Assembly: GCA_947304695.1 (NCBI GenBank)
Contig: CAMZBS010000004.1
Location: 1 to 50,192, forward strand
Source: an uncultured Prevotella sp.
Lineage (GTDB): Bacteria > Bacteroidota > Bacteroidia > Bacteroidales > Bacteroidaceae
DNA: 50,192 bases
Direction: 5' to 3'
Part shown: piece by piece, positions 1 to 8,538 of the stretch
How positions within the stretch are numbered: position 1 is the stretch's first letter
Layout of the letters: each line of letters opens with the position of its first letter
Notes under the pieces: generated by a model
Told to the model about the DNA's origin: nothing
The model's database searches: none
Seen by the model: the letters and a program-made list of their open reading frames with translations, nothing else
Program-made: the position numbers and the translations under genes

Positions 1-825
1 TATTCGGCTCCCTACGACGTACAGCTGCATTTCGATGACTTCTCATCGAAGGATCTTGTGCATTGGAAGAAGCACCCGCAGGTGCTCACCAGCAAGGAGG
101 TGAGCTGGGCATGCCGAGCCATGTGGGCACCGGCCATTGTGGAAAAGGAAGGAAAATTCTACCTGTTCTTTGCTGCCAACGACGTGCATGAGGGAGAAGT
201 GGGCGGCATAGGCGTGGCAGTAAGCCGCAAGCCGCAGGGGCCTTACAGGGATGCGCTGGGCAAACCGCTTATCCAGCACATCGTGAACGGTGCGCAGCCC
301 ATCGACCAGTTTGTCTTCCGCGATGACGACGGATGCTATTACATGTATTATGGCGGATGGGGCCATTGCAACGTGGTAAGACTCTCCGACGACCTGCTGG
401 GCATTGTGCCTTTTGAGGACGGAGAGAAATATAAAGAGGTGACACCCGAACGCTATGTGGAAGGCCCCTTCATGTTGAAACGCAAGGGCAAGTACTACTT
501 CATGTGGAGTGAAGGAGGGTGGGGCGGCCCCGACTATTGCGTGAGTTATGCCATCAGCGACTCGCCCCTTGGCCCCTTCAAGCGCATTGGGAAGATACTG
601 GAACAAGATCCTGATGTGGCCACCGGTGCCGGCCACCACTCGGTTGCTTGTGCGGGCAATGATGAGTGGTACATCATCTACCACCGCCGTCCGCTTGGCG
701 AGACCGATGCCAACCACCGCGTGACCTGCATCGACCGCATGGAGTTCGACGAGCAGGGGTTCATCAGAAAGGTGAAGATAACCAAAGAAGGCGTGGAAGC
801 AACGAAGATAATAAACAAAGAATAA
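1..825 (+). CDS. GH43-family glycoside hydrolase, 5' end cut by window
   Basis: The reading frame is open from base 1, so the N-terminus lies outside the window; a GTG at 58 is only an internal codon. The visible 274 residues look like the later blades of a five-bladed GH43 beta-propeller: MWAPAIVEKEGKFYLFF, then PIDQFVFRDDDG with the second catalytic Asp, then VEGPFMLKRKGKYYFMW with the likely general acid Glu, then GAGHHSV and YIIYHRRP near the end. The first catalytic Asp should lie upstream and cannot be checked. GH43 enzymes act on arabinofuranosyl, xylosyl or galactofuranosyl links; the substrate cannot be read from this fragment. The next gene starts 5 bases downstream, so the two are probably cotranscribed. 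Family assignment is firm and specificity is unknown. Confidence 0.85.
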   Translation, partial: YSAPYDVQLHFDDFSSKDLVHWKKHPQVLTSKEVSWACRAMWAPAIVEKEGKFYLFFAANDVHEGEVGGIGVAVSRKPQGPYRDALGKPLIQHIVNGAQPIDQFVFRDDDGCYYMYYGGWGHCNVVRLSDDLLGIVPFEDGEKYKEVTPERYVEGPFMLKRKGKYYFMWSEGGWGGPDYCVSYAISDSPLGPFKRIGKILEQDPDVATGAGHHSVACAGNDEWYIIYHRRPLGETDANHRVTCIDRMEFDEQGFIRKVKITKEGVEATKIINKE

Positions 826-830
826 TTCCT

Positions 831-2864
831 ATGAACAAGAATCACAAATGCTTGTTGACCTTGCTTCTGCTTTTCGTATGTCAGATGGCAGGGGCAGTTA
901 GAGTGAACTATCAACTCAGTTTGAAACAGCCAGGCAATGATGCACGCAGCTGGAAGCTGGTTGCCCAGCCTGATGGTCAACTGACCGTTGAGGGTGCGGC
1001 CACCGGTGCAGTACCTCTTGTCATCAGTCAGAAACAGACATCCACTGGCAACGAGGTGCGACTCACCGTTACACTCACGGCAAAGGACGACGCCTTTTTC
1101 AATATAGGTGTGCAGGTGCCGACAGGCTTCAACACTGACGACTGCGATTTCTACCTGCCCGGATTCTGGTATCACAAGAACCTGCGCTCACCGCACAACG
1201 CACCTTCTTTCCATAGCTCGAAGAGCTGGAATGTGCGCGAGGATCGGCTCTCGTCACCGTTGACAGGTGTGTTCGATACTGCAACAGGACAGTCGCTCAG
1301 TGTGCTGCGTGAGTTTGCAACAACCGACAGTCAGGACGCATTGACTACCCATCAGGAAGGTGAGGTCATCGTCAGCGGCAGCACCTCGTTGGGCTATGTG
1401 GGCTTTGACAACAAGGACGGGCAGGCTGCATTGACCTTCGGTTACCCCTACGTGGAGTCACCACGCCGCTATATCCGCAAACTGACACTCATCAATCCCA
1501 TCACCGCCTTTGCAAAACTGAAGAAGGGCGAGAAGATGGAACTGAAGTGGATTGTTCGTTCTGACAAGGTGAAGGACTATGGCGAGTTTGTGGCCAGCAC
1601 TTGGCAGCATTGCATGGATGTGCTGAACCCGAAGCCCCTTGAGCCAATGTTCAGCCCAGATGAAGTGAAGGCTCACCTGGCCAACTATTTTCGCAAAGGC
1701 TATGTCGATGAGTATGCGTTGAAGTATCACTCAGGCCACGGTCTGCGCATTGACGACTGCAAGCCCGTAGACCATGTGCAGCTGGGCTTCTGTGGCCGTG
1801 TGCTACTCAACGGCTTCAATGCATTGGAGTATGGTGAGCAGACTGGGGATGGTGAGCTGGTGCGTATGGGTAATGAAATCTTCGACAGTTGGCTGGCGAA
1901 TGGCTTTACTGCCAAAGGCTACTTCAAGGAGGACATGCACATACGCAATGGTATTCCAGCCGACAAGGACTGCATTCACAGCATACGTCAGCAGTCGGAA
2001 GCTGTCTATGCGGTGCTCCACTACCTGCGCTACGAGAAGCAACAAGGCAGAAGGCACAAGGAATGGGAACAGAAGATGCGTGTGTTGCTCGATAACATGG
2101 TGGGACTGCTGAAAGATGACGGACACTATCCCCGCAAGTTCCGTGATGACAACTCCGACGTGGATGCTTCGGGAGGATCCACTCATTCAGCTACCTCAAC
2201 ACTTGTCATGGGCTACAAATACTTCGGTGACAAACGCTATCTGGCTGCTGCCAAGCGTACAGTGGACTACCTGGAGCGTGAGATAATCACGAAGAGCGAC
2301 TATTTCTCTTCTACACTCGATGCCAACTGCGAGGATAAGGAAGCTGCCATCAGTGCCGTTACAGCCACCTACTACCTTGCCGTGGTCACCAAAGGGCAGG
2401 AACACCAGCACTATACTGACCTCTGCCGTAAGTCAGCCTTCTTTGCCTTGTCCTGGTACTATCTATGGGATGTGCCCTTCGCACAGGGACAGATGCTGGG
2501 CGATCTGGGATTCAATAGTCGTGGATGGAGCAACGTGTCAGTGGAGAACAACCATATCGATGTGTTTGTCTTCGAACTGGCACACATCGTGAAGTGGTTG
2601 TCCCAGGAAGGTGGTGAACGGAGGTTTGCTCAGATTCACGATGTCATCTGTTCGTCGCTCACCCAGTTGCTGCCTACTGAAGACCGGCTCTGTGGCATTG
2701 CCCTGCCAGGCTTCAACCCCGAAGTGGTGCAGCACACCCAATGGGATTACGGGCGTAACGGAAAGGGATTCTACAATGACATCTTTGCTCCAGGATGGAC
2801 GGTGGCATCGCTTTGGGAACTTTTCTCACCAGAGAGAACCGCAGGCTTCCTTACTGGAAAATAA
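831..2864 (+). CDS. secreted protein of unknown function, probable alpha/alpha-barrel carbohydrate-active fold
   Basis: I do not recognise this family. The start is placed at the ATG at 831, which gives 677 residues with a clear signal peptide (MNKNHKCLLTLLLLFVCQ...GA); an earlier GTG at 666 would overlap the GH43 gene by 160 bases and hide the signal. Residues about 20-270 look beta-rich. From about 280 to the end there are regularly spaced helical segments rich in Trp, Tyr and Asp (for example GGSTHSATSTLVMGYKYFGD and ALSWYYLWDVPF). This resembles the six-hairpin folds of many glycosidases and lyases. It follows a GH43 gene by 5 bases and ends in a 14-base convergent overlap with the reverse-strand lipoprotein gene. 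A glycoside hydrolase or lyase role is inference from fold impression and context. Confidence 0.7.
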   Translation: MNKNHKCLLTLLLLFVCQMAGAVRVNYQLSLKQPGNDARSWKLVAQPDGQLTVEGAATGAVPLVISQKQTSTGNEVRLTVTLTAKDDAFFNIGVQVPTGFNTDDCDFYLPGFWYHKNLRSPHNAPSFHSSKSWNVREDRLSSPLTGVFDTATGQSLSVLREFATTDSQDALTTHQEGEVIVSGSTSLGYVGFDNKDGQAALTFGYPYVESPRRYIRKLTLINPITAFAKLKKGEKMELKWIVRSDKVKDYGEFVASTWQHCMDVLNPKPLEPMFSPDEVKAHLANYFRKGYVDEYALKYHSGHGLRIDDCKPVDHVQLGFCGRVLLNGFNALEYGEQTGDGELVRMGNEIFDSWLANGFTAKGYFKEDMHIRNGIPADKDCIHSIRQQSEAVYAVLHYLRYEKQQGRRHKEWEQKMRVLLDNMVGLLKDDGHYPRKFRDDNSDVDASGGSTHSATSTLVMGYKYFGDKRYLAAAKRTVDYLEREIITKSDYFSSTLDANCEDKEAAISAVTATYYLAVVTKGQEHQHYTDLCRKSAFFALSWYYLWDVPFAQGQMLGDLGFNSRGWSNVSVENNHIDVFVFELAHIVKWLSQEGGERRFAQIHDVICSSLTQLLPTEDRLCGIALPGFNPEVVQHTQWDYGRNGKGFYNDIFAPGWTVASLWELFSPERTAGFLTGK

Positions 2865-3870
2865 TGCCTTCTTCCGACCATTTGACGGGTCGCATATAAG
2901 TGTCGCGGACAATATTGCCTTGTTCGCGGCGCTTTTTTTCATAGACCATCAAAGTCTGTGTGTTGTCGGCTGAAGGAATCAGAAACACATCGGTCATGGA
3001 AACAAAGTTGGAGGTGTCTGGCGAAAGCACAGGCTCAGGGTGTTTAGTCCATACGTCGGGGACGGTCAGATCGGCTGTGGCAGGAGCCGAGAGCATGCCC
3101 ATGGCAGTATATTCCGTCCAGATGCCGCTGGCAGAATAGAGCACGACAACTTGCTGGCCGTCGGGTGACACGAAAGCCTCGGGATTTTCGTTCACATAGA
3201 TGGGATAGGCCGAACGTGTGCCGTCGGGATTGATCCATTGCCGCTCCCACTCATATTCGGGCTGTGAAATCATGACACGTTCGGAACTGAGCGTCCATGG
3301 ATTCTCCATGCGTGCAATATAAATACATTGTGTCTCAGTCTCATGCCGCCGCTCAGGCCATCCGCTCCAAAGGAGATAGAGATCGCCGGAAGGCAACTGA
3401 AGAAGGTTGGGGTGAATGCCGTAGTTCCACTCGGCATGGGTCTCTATGACACCTTTCATGGTGAAGTTTCCCGTCATGGGGTCTTCGTTCGGACATTCCA
3501 TGACAAAGAGATGGTGGTTGTCGGTATTGCCGTCGTCGCCCTCGAAATAAAGATACCACTTATCATTCACACGATGAATCTCGGGCGACCAGAAATGGGT
3601 CATTGAGTCGCGTTGGGCATTCCAAACGGTGCGTCGACTGGCCTTTGACAAGTCTTCCAACCGATCAGCACAAAGGAGCTCGACGGAATCGCCGCCAATG
3701 CTCTGGAAGGTGAAATAGTATTTCCCCCCATGAAGGATGCCTTGCGGATAGCCCACGTTCTCAAGAAGCTTCGTCTCGTTCTTACTGCCTGAGATTGCGG
3801 AACCATTATGGCAGGAATAAACAAAAACAGAGAGAAAGAAGAGGATGGATAGGGTATGTAGTAGTTTCAT
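2851..3870 (-). CDS. GH43-like surface lipoprotein with apparently degenerate active site
   Basis: This 339-residue protein has a lipoprotein signal ending VFVYSC (Cys20). The body follows a GH43 propeller layout: GYPQGILHGGKYYFTFQS, WSPEIHRVNDKWYLYF, YGIHPNLLQLPSGDLYLLWS, IARMENPWTL, VNENPEAFVSPDG and VVLYSASGIW. In active GH43 enzymes of this layout the first motif carries the base Asp before Pro (DP), the third carries IDG, and a late GHNS motif is usual. Here these read YP, IHP and no GHNS; only the Glu of VNENPE survives. By eye it therefore seems to lack two of three catalytic carboxylates and could be a binding protein or inactive relative. A structural alignment is needed to be sure. 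A canonical Bacteroidota promoter lies just upstream on the reverse strand. Confidence 0.8.
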   Translation of the reverse strand: MKLLHTLSILFFLSVFVYSCHNGSAISGSKNETKLLENVGYPQGILHGGKYYFTFQSIGGDSVELLCADRLEDLSKASRRTVWNAQRDSMTHFWSPEIHRVNDKWYLYFEGDDGNTDNHHLFVMECPNEDPMTGNFTMKGVIETHAEWNYGIHPNLLQLPSGDLYLLWSGWPERRHETETQCIYIARMENPWTLSSERVMISQPEYEWERQWINPDGTRSAYPIYVNENPEAFVSPDGQQVVVLYSASGIWTEYTAMGMLSAPATADLTVPDVWTKHPEPVLSPDTSNFVSMTDVFLIPSADNTQTLMVYEKKRREQGNIVRDTYMRPVKWSEEGIIFQ

Positions 3871-3910
3871 TTCTTCAGGTTGTTAAATCTTGGTTTAATA
3901 TATGATGTTG

Positions 3911-3941
3911 CAAAAGTACAAATATTTTGTCACACAACAAA
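3911..3941 (-). promoter_or_regulatory. Bacteroidota promoter for the GH43-like lipoprotein
   Basis: Read on the reverse strand, TTTG (3941-3938) is followed by 19 bases and then TACTTTTG (3918-3911). This matches the TTTG -33 and TAnnTTTG -7 consensus of Bacteroides-type sigma factor. It lies 40 bases upstream of the ATG at 3870. Confidence 0.7.
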
Positions 3942-4079
3942 AAATAATCGTCACTAAATGAAAAGTACCCACACTATTTTGACGAATAGGCGCATCATCA
4001 TTCATCTTTGAACGGTTTTTTATTCTCTTTGATTATATTTTATCCCTCTGTTTTCTGTTTTTTTTGTTATTTTGCAATC

Positions 4080-4138
4080 GAAAAGTTTAGAATGTCTTGA
4101 AAAGTTTAGTTAGTAATTAGTTGATTTTTAGTTAGTAA
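4080..4138 (+). repeat. paired direct repeats upstream of the mannan operon, possible regulator sites
   Basis: GAAAAGTTTAG occurs at 4080-4090 and 4099-4109 (period 19). TTTAGTTAGTAA occurs at 4105-4116 and 4127-4138 (period 22). Spacing near two helical turns fits a dimeric or tandem DNA-binding protein such as the AraC-type output domain of the hybrid two-component system, but this is inference and AT-rich DNA can give such repeats by chance. Confidence 0.35.
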
Positions 4139-4251
4139 AATTAAGGTAGTTGGTTAACTGATTCCTTTGAGGTAAAAATGATTGTTTTTCAGAGATAACA
4201 AGATAACAGATGGTGAAACAATATGAACAATAAATAAAAACAGTAAACAAC

Positions 4252-6756
4252 ATGAAGAGATTATTGACATTATGCATGATGGGAGCGATGGCCTTGACGG
4301 CCATGGCCCAGTCGGCAGACTTATTCATTCCGTACAAAACAACGCAACTGCGTCTGCCCAGTGTGCCGCTGGTAGTGAGCGATCCGTATTTCAGTGTATG
4401 GTCACCCTACGACAAGCTGACCGACGGTACTACCCGCCATTGGACTGACGATGAGAAACCCATGGATGGTTTGTTGAGAGTCGATGGTAAGACCTATCGC
4501 TGGATGGGTGCTGACCGCGCTTTCTTGGAATCAATCATTCCCATGGCCGATGAGCAGGCTTGGGAAGGTGACTATACCCGCAAACTTCAGCAGGGACTGG
4601 CATGGACAAAACCCGAATTTAATTCTTCAGACTGGCAAAAGGGCAAGGCTGCATGGGGTAGCCCTGACCTGAGTTTTGTACGCACCCGTTGGAGTGACCT
4701 CAACAGTGATCTCTATGTGCGTCGTACCATCGACCTGAAGGCTGCCGATCTGAGGGAAGACCTCTACATGGTCTATTCACATGATGATGTGTTCGAACTT
4801 TACATCAACGGTACGAAGGTGGCCGACACTGGCGAGACCTGGGTAGAAGGCGTGCGTCTGCATCTCGATGGTAAGTTGAAGGCACTGTTGCATGAGGGCA
4901 AGAATGTGATTGCCGCCCATTGTCACAACACGACGGGCGGTGCCTATACCGACTTTGGCCTGTTCAAGAACATCAGTACAAATACTGCTGCTATTGAAAC
5001 AGCCAAGCAGAAGTCGGTCAGCGTATTGGCAACCAACACATATTATACATTTATATGCGGGCCGGTAGAGCTGGACGTAGTCTTCACGGCTCCAATGCTG
5101 ATTGACGATTATGACCTGCTCTCCTCGCCCATCAACTACATCTCCTATCAAGTGCGCAGCACCGACGGTCAGGATCACAATGTGCAACTGATGATTACTG
5201 CCACACCTGAAATGGCACTCAACAAGGTGAGCCAGCCCACCCGCTCCAAACTGATGGAAAACGTATGGGGTGGCCAACAGTATGTATGTACGGGTACCAT
5301 CGACCAGCCAGTCCTCGCCAAGAAAGGTGACGGCATCTGCATTGACTGGGGGTACTTCTATATGCCAGCCATCAACGGTGCTGTGTCTTTGGGCAATGCC
5401 AATGAAATGAAGAATTCGTTTGTCTCAACAGGTAGTACGAAAACTGTTGCCGTCTATGAAAGCACGAAAGCTGCTAACATGCCGCTGCTTTGCTATACTC
5501 GTGACTTTGGCAAGACGAAGCAGGCATCGAGCTTCATGATGATGGGTTACGATGAGATTGAGGACATTGAGTATATGTACAAACGCTACAAGGGCTACTG
5601 GGCACATGGGGGAACGGTTTCTATCTTCCAGATGTTCGACCGCATGAAGTCGCAGTACCAGAACATCATGCAGCGATGCCGCGAGTTCGACAAGCGCATC
5701 TACGACGACGGACTGAAGAGCGGAAATGAGCACTATGCCGAAATACTCTCGGCTGCTTATCGCCATGTCATTGCTGCCCACAAACTGTTCCAGGACGATG
5801 AGGGTAACCTGCTCTTCTTCTCAAAGGAGAACAACAGTAACGGCTGCGTGAACACTGTAGACCTTACCTATCCAGAGGCGCCGCTGTTTCTTTGCTATAA
5901 TCCCGAACTACAGAAGGCTATGATGACCTCTATCTTCGACTATTCGCTCTCTGGTCGCTGGACAAAACCTTTTGCTGCCCACGACCTGGGCACCTATCCG
6001 ATAGCCAACGGACAAGTCTATGGTGGTGACATGCCGCTTGAAGAGGCAGGCAACATGCTGACACTGGCTGCTCAGCTGTGCAAGATTGACGGAAATACCA
6101 ACTATGTGGACAAATACTGGGACATCATTACTACCTGGGCAGACTATCTGTCGGAGAACGGACAGGATCCTGAGAACCAGCTCTGTACCGATGATTTTGC
6201 CGGACACTGGGCACATAATGCCAATCTTTCCATTAAGGCCATCATGGGTGTGGCTGGATATGCCGAGATGGCACGCATGAAAGGTCTTGGCAGTGTGGCC
6301 GATAAGTATATGGCACGTGCTAAGGAGATGGCCGTAAAGTGGGAGAAGGATGCTCGCGAGGGCGACCACTACCGTCTGGCTTTCGACCGCAAGGACACCT
6401 GGAGCCAAAAGTACAACATGGTGTGGGACAAACTGTGGAAGACCAATGTTTTCTCCGCAGGTACTATGGAGCGTGACGTTAAGTACTATGTTAAGAAGCA
6501 GAATAAATATGGTTTGCCGCTCGATATCCGTAAGGATTATACTAAGAATGACTGGATTATGTGGACTGCTGCTATGGCCAGCGACAAGGCCACTTTCCTG
6601 AAGTTCGTGGAACCCGTCTATAAGTTCATGAACGAGACCGAGAACCGCGTGCCTACCAGCGACTGGTATGACACCAAGACCGGACGGATGGTTGGCTTCA
6701 AGGCCCGCTCAGTAATCGGCGGATTCTGGATGCAAGTATTGATGGATAAACAATAA
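4252..6756 (+). CDS. DUF4965-type glutaminase-like (GtaA-related) secreted protein
   Basis: This 834-residue protein has a signal peptide (MKRLLTLCMMGAMALTAMAQ). It belongs to the group usually named glutaminase GtaA-like or DUF4965/DUF5127/DUF1793, known from the motifs LRLPSVPLVVSDPYFSVWSP near residue 35, WTDDEKPMDGLLRVDG, a beta-sandwich insert with YSHDDVFELYINGTKV, and a helical C-terminal half with KENNSNGCVNTVDLTYPEAP, NGQVYGGDMPLEEAGNM and CTDDFAGHWAHNANLSIKAI. The helical half is an alpha/alpha barrel of the kind found in glycosidases, and the true substrate in gut Bacteroidota is unsettled. It is the first gene of the long forward operon, 14 bases before the next gene. A close paralogue forms the first half of the fusion gene at 41592. 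I regard glycan-related activity as more likely than glutaminase here because of context. Confidence 0.85.
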   Translation: MKRLLTLCMMGAMALTAMAQSADLFIPYKTTQLRLPSVPLVVSDPYFSVWSPYDKLTDGTTRHWTDDEKPMDGLLRVDGKTYRWMGADRAFLESIIPMADEQAWEGDYTRKLQQGLAWTKPEFNSSDWQKGKAAWGSPDLSFVRTRWSDLNSDLYVRRTIDLKAADLREDLYMVYSHDDVFELYINGTKVADTGETWVEGVRLHLDGKLKALLHEGKNVIAAHCHNTTGGAYTDFGLFKNISTNTAAIETAKQKSVSVLATNTYYTFICGPVELDVVFTAPMLIDDYDLLSSPINYISYQVRSTDGQDHNVQLMITATPEMALNKVSQPTRSKLMENVWGGQQYVCTGTIDQPVLAKKGDGICIDWGYFYMPAINGAVSLGNANEMKNSFVSTGSTKTVAVYESTKAANMPLLCYTRDFGKTKQASSFMMMGYDEIEDIEYMYKRYKGYWAHGGTVSIFQMFDRMKSQYQNIMQRCREFDKRIYDDGLKSGNEHYAEILSAAYRHVIAAHKLFQDDEGNLLFFSKENNSNGCVNTVDLTYPEAPLFLCYNPELQKAMMTSIFDYSLSGRWTKPFAAHDLGTYPIANGQVYGGDMPLEEAGNMLTLAAQLCKIDGNTNYVDKYWDIITTWADYLSENGQDPENQLCTDDFAGHWAHNANLSIKAIMGVAGYAEMARMKGLGSVADKYMARAKEMAVKWEKDAREGDHYRLAFDRKDTWSQKYNMVWDKLWKTNVFSAGTMERDVKYYVKKQNKYGLPLDIRKDYTKNDWIMWTAAMASDKATFLKFVEPVYKFMNETENRVPTSDWYDTKTGRMVGFKARSVIGGFWMQVLMDKQ

Positions 6757-6770
6757 AACGAAAGAATACT

Positions 6771-8534
6771 ATGATGAAATTAACGAAAAGAAATGTCGCT
6801 TCGTTAGTGCTCAGAGCAACTGTGATCGCAGGCTTCGCAACCTTCGTGGGTTGCGAGTCTTCGACCACGGTTGAAGACTACGTGGGCGTACAGACATCAG
6901 CAGCCTACGACCCGTCGGTGCCAGTTACGGTGAAGAGCTTTACTCCAACATCGGGTAGCGTGGGTCAGCAGGTATTTATTCAGGGCAGCAACTTTGGTAA
7001 TGACACGTCGATGGTGAGCGTTGTCATTGGCGGGAAAAAGGCCACATTGGTCTCTGTGAAAAACAATGCCATCTATTGTTATCTGCCAGGTGCAGCCTAC
7101 GACCATATTGAGGGCAGTCACCTCTTTGCTTCGGTAAAGGTAAGCGTTGGCGGAAATGGACAGAAAGAGCAGACTGGCTCGGCTGAAGGAAAGTTTGAGT
7201 ATGAGCGAAAGATGGTAGTGGGACGCCTCTGCGGCAAGAACTATGAGCGCGAGGAGGATGCCATCTGGCTTGACGGTTCCTTCGACATGTGTAGCGGCTT
7301 CAAGAACGACGGTGTGATGCAGTTCTCACCCTATAACCACGACCAGCTTTTCGTGGTCTATGACCAGGAGCCCCATTTTGGAACCGTGGCACACGGTATT
7401 CAGCTCATCGACCTGAAAGAGAGGACCGTGGAGACCATATTGCCGCTAAGCAAATTCTCGAACCAGCGCCTGCGTACCATCGACTTCGCCGTAGACCCCT
7501 TCATGTACAACGAGGACGGCACCTATGCCTACACAGTTGATGAGGCAACAGGACAGAAGAATGGCTATGCCGATGATAAATGGTTGGCCACCGCCACACC
7601 CGACCAGAAGAAGTGGCGTGAGCATCTCATTATCTCTGCCGACAACGACAATACGCAGTATCGTGCCAACTCGGTCTATATTGTCGATCGTGACCCTAAT
7701 GGCCTTTTCAGCAGTAACTCCATTGTTCGCCCTTTGGCCAATTACCGTCAATGCAATGGTGCCTCGCTTCACCCCAACGGTGAGCTCTATTTCACCAGTT
7801 ATACACAGGGTGAGGTGCTCCGCCTCGACATGAATAAATATTGGGCTGCCATATTGCCAGATTCCCTGGGAGGCCTGGGCACTTCCTGGTCACCCTACGT
7901 GAACGACAACCTGACGGATATCAACTCTGGTAGCAGCGGGGGAACGGGTGCTTTTGAAAAACTCTTTACCGTACAGGACACAAACTGGGAGTTCCAAATC
8001 GATATTCATCCTTCTGGCAAATATGCTTATATCGTAGTCATCAATCGCAACTACATCCTTCGTACTGACTACAACGAACTGACACATCGCTTTTCGGCTC
8101 CTTATCGCATCGCAGGCGACATGAGCCATGAGGGATTTACCGACGGCGTTGGGCTTTCGGCCTTGTTGAACCGCCCCTATCAGGGCACGTTTGTGAAGAA
8201 CGAGCTGTATGAGGCCGAGGGACGTGATGATGTCTACGACTTCTATTTCTGTGACAGCCGTAACGATGCCATCCGTCTGCTCACGCCTGAGGGCATCGTG
8301 AAGACATACGCAGGTGGCAGCGCTAATACCCATGCCGATGGACTTACTTACGGTAACGAGAACGGCGAATTGCGAGACTTTGCTCGTTTCCATCGGCCCA
8401 CAGGTCTGGTGAATGACGTCCATAAGGATGCCATTACGGGTGAGAATACCTTGATATTCTATATCTTGGACACCAGCAATTTTGCCATACGTACTATCAC
8501 CATGGAAGAAAACTTAGAAGCCAAGGAGGAATAA
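6771..8534 (+). CDS. IPT/TIG and NHL-repeat surface lipoprotein of the PUL
   Basis: The product is 587 residues with a lipoprotein signal ending FATFVGC (Cys28). Residues about 50-115 form an IPT/TIG domain (VTVKSFTPTSGSVGQQVFIQ, GSNFG). The rest, about 150-580, looks like an NHL-type propeller; the last repeats are clearest (LLTPEGIVKTYAGG, ARFHRPTGLVND, ILDTSNFAIRTI). Such proteins in polysaccharide utilization loci are cell-surface glycan-binding partners of SusCD. The start could be either of two adjacent ATGs (6771 or 6774). It lies only 4 bases before susC, so translation is probably coupled. Position upstream of susC, rather than after susD, is less usual for surface binding proteins. 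Binding of alpha-mannan is inferred from the neighbours. Confidence 0.85.
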   Translation: MMKLTKRNVASLVLRATVIAGFATFVGCESSTTVEDYVGVQTSAAYDPSVPVTVKSFTPTSGSVGQQVFIQGSNFGNDTSMVSVVIGGKKATLVSVKNNAIYCYLPGAAYDHIEGSHLFASVKVSVGGNGQKEQTGSAEGKFEYERKMVVGRLCGKNYEREEDAIWLDGSFDMCSGFKNDGVMQFSPYNHDQLFVVYDQEPHFGTVAHGIQLIDLKERTVETILPLSKFSNQRLRTIDFAVDPFMYNEDGTYAYTVDEATGQKNGYADDKWLATATPDQKKWREHLIISADNDNTQYRANSVYIVDRDPNGLFSSNSIVRPLANYRQCNGASLHPNGELYFTSYTQGEVLRLDMNKYWAAILPDSLGGLGTSWSPYVNDNLTDINSGSSGGTGAFEKLFTVQDTNWEFQIDIHPSGKYAYIVVINRNYILRTDYNELTHRFSAPYRIAGDMSHEGFTDGVGLSALLNRPYQGTFVKNELYEAEGRDDVYDFYFCDSRNDAIRLLTPEGIVKTYAGGSANTHADGLTYGNENGELRDFARFHRPTGLVNDVHKDAITGENTLIFYILDTSNFAIRTITMEENLEAKEE

Positions 8535-8538
8535 GGTT

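Larger units (their letters stand above)
3871..4251. other. AT-rich divergent intergenic region
   Basis: This 381-bp gap separates the reverse lipoprotein gene from the forward operon. It holds the reverse promoter at 3911-3941, a weak forward -7-like box TTATTTTG at 4067-4074 with no good -33 partner, and two sets of short direct repeats at 4080-4138. The rest is AT-rich sequence without a credible ORF. Confidence 0.6.

Noticed and set aside
666..830. Upstream GTG start for the unknown secreted protein
   Set aside because: It would overlap the GH43 gene by 160 bases and bury a good signal peptide that begins at 831.
4252..6756. True glutaminase function for the DUF4965 proteins
   Set aside because: The name comes from a fungal relative; the PUL context and the GH2 fusion make a glutamine-hydrolysing role unlikely, so only the family name was kept.
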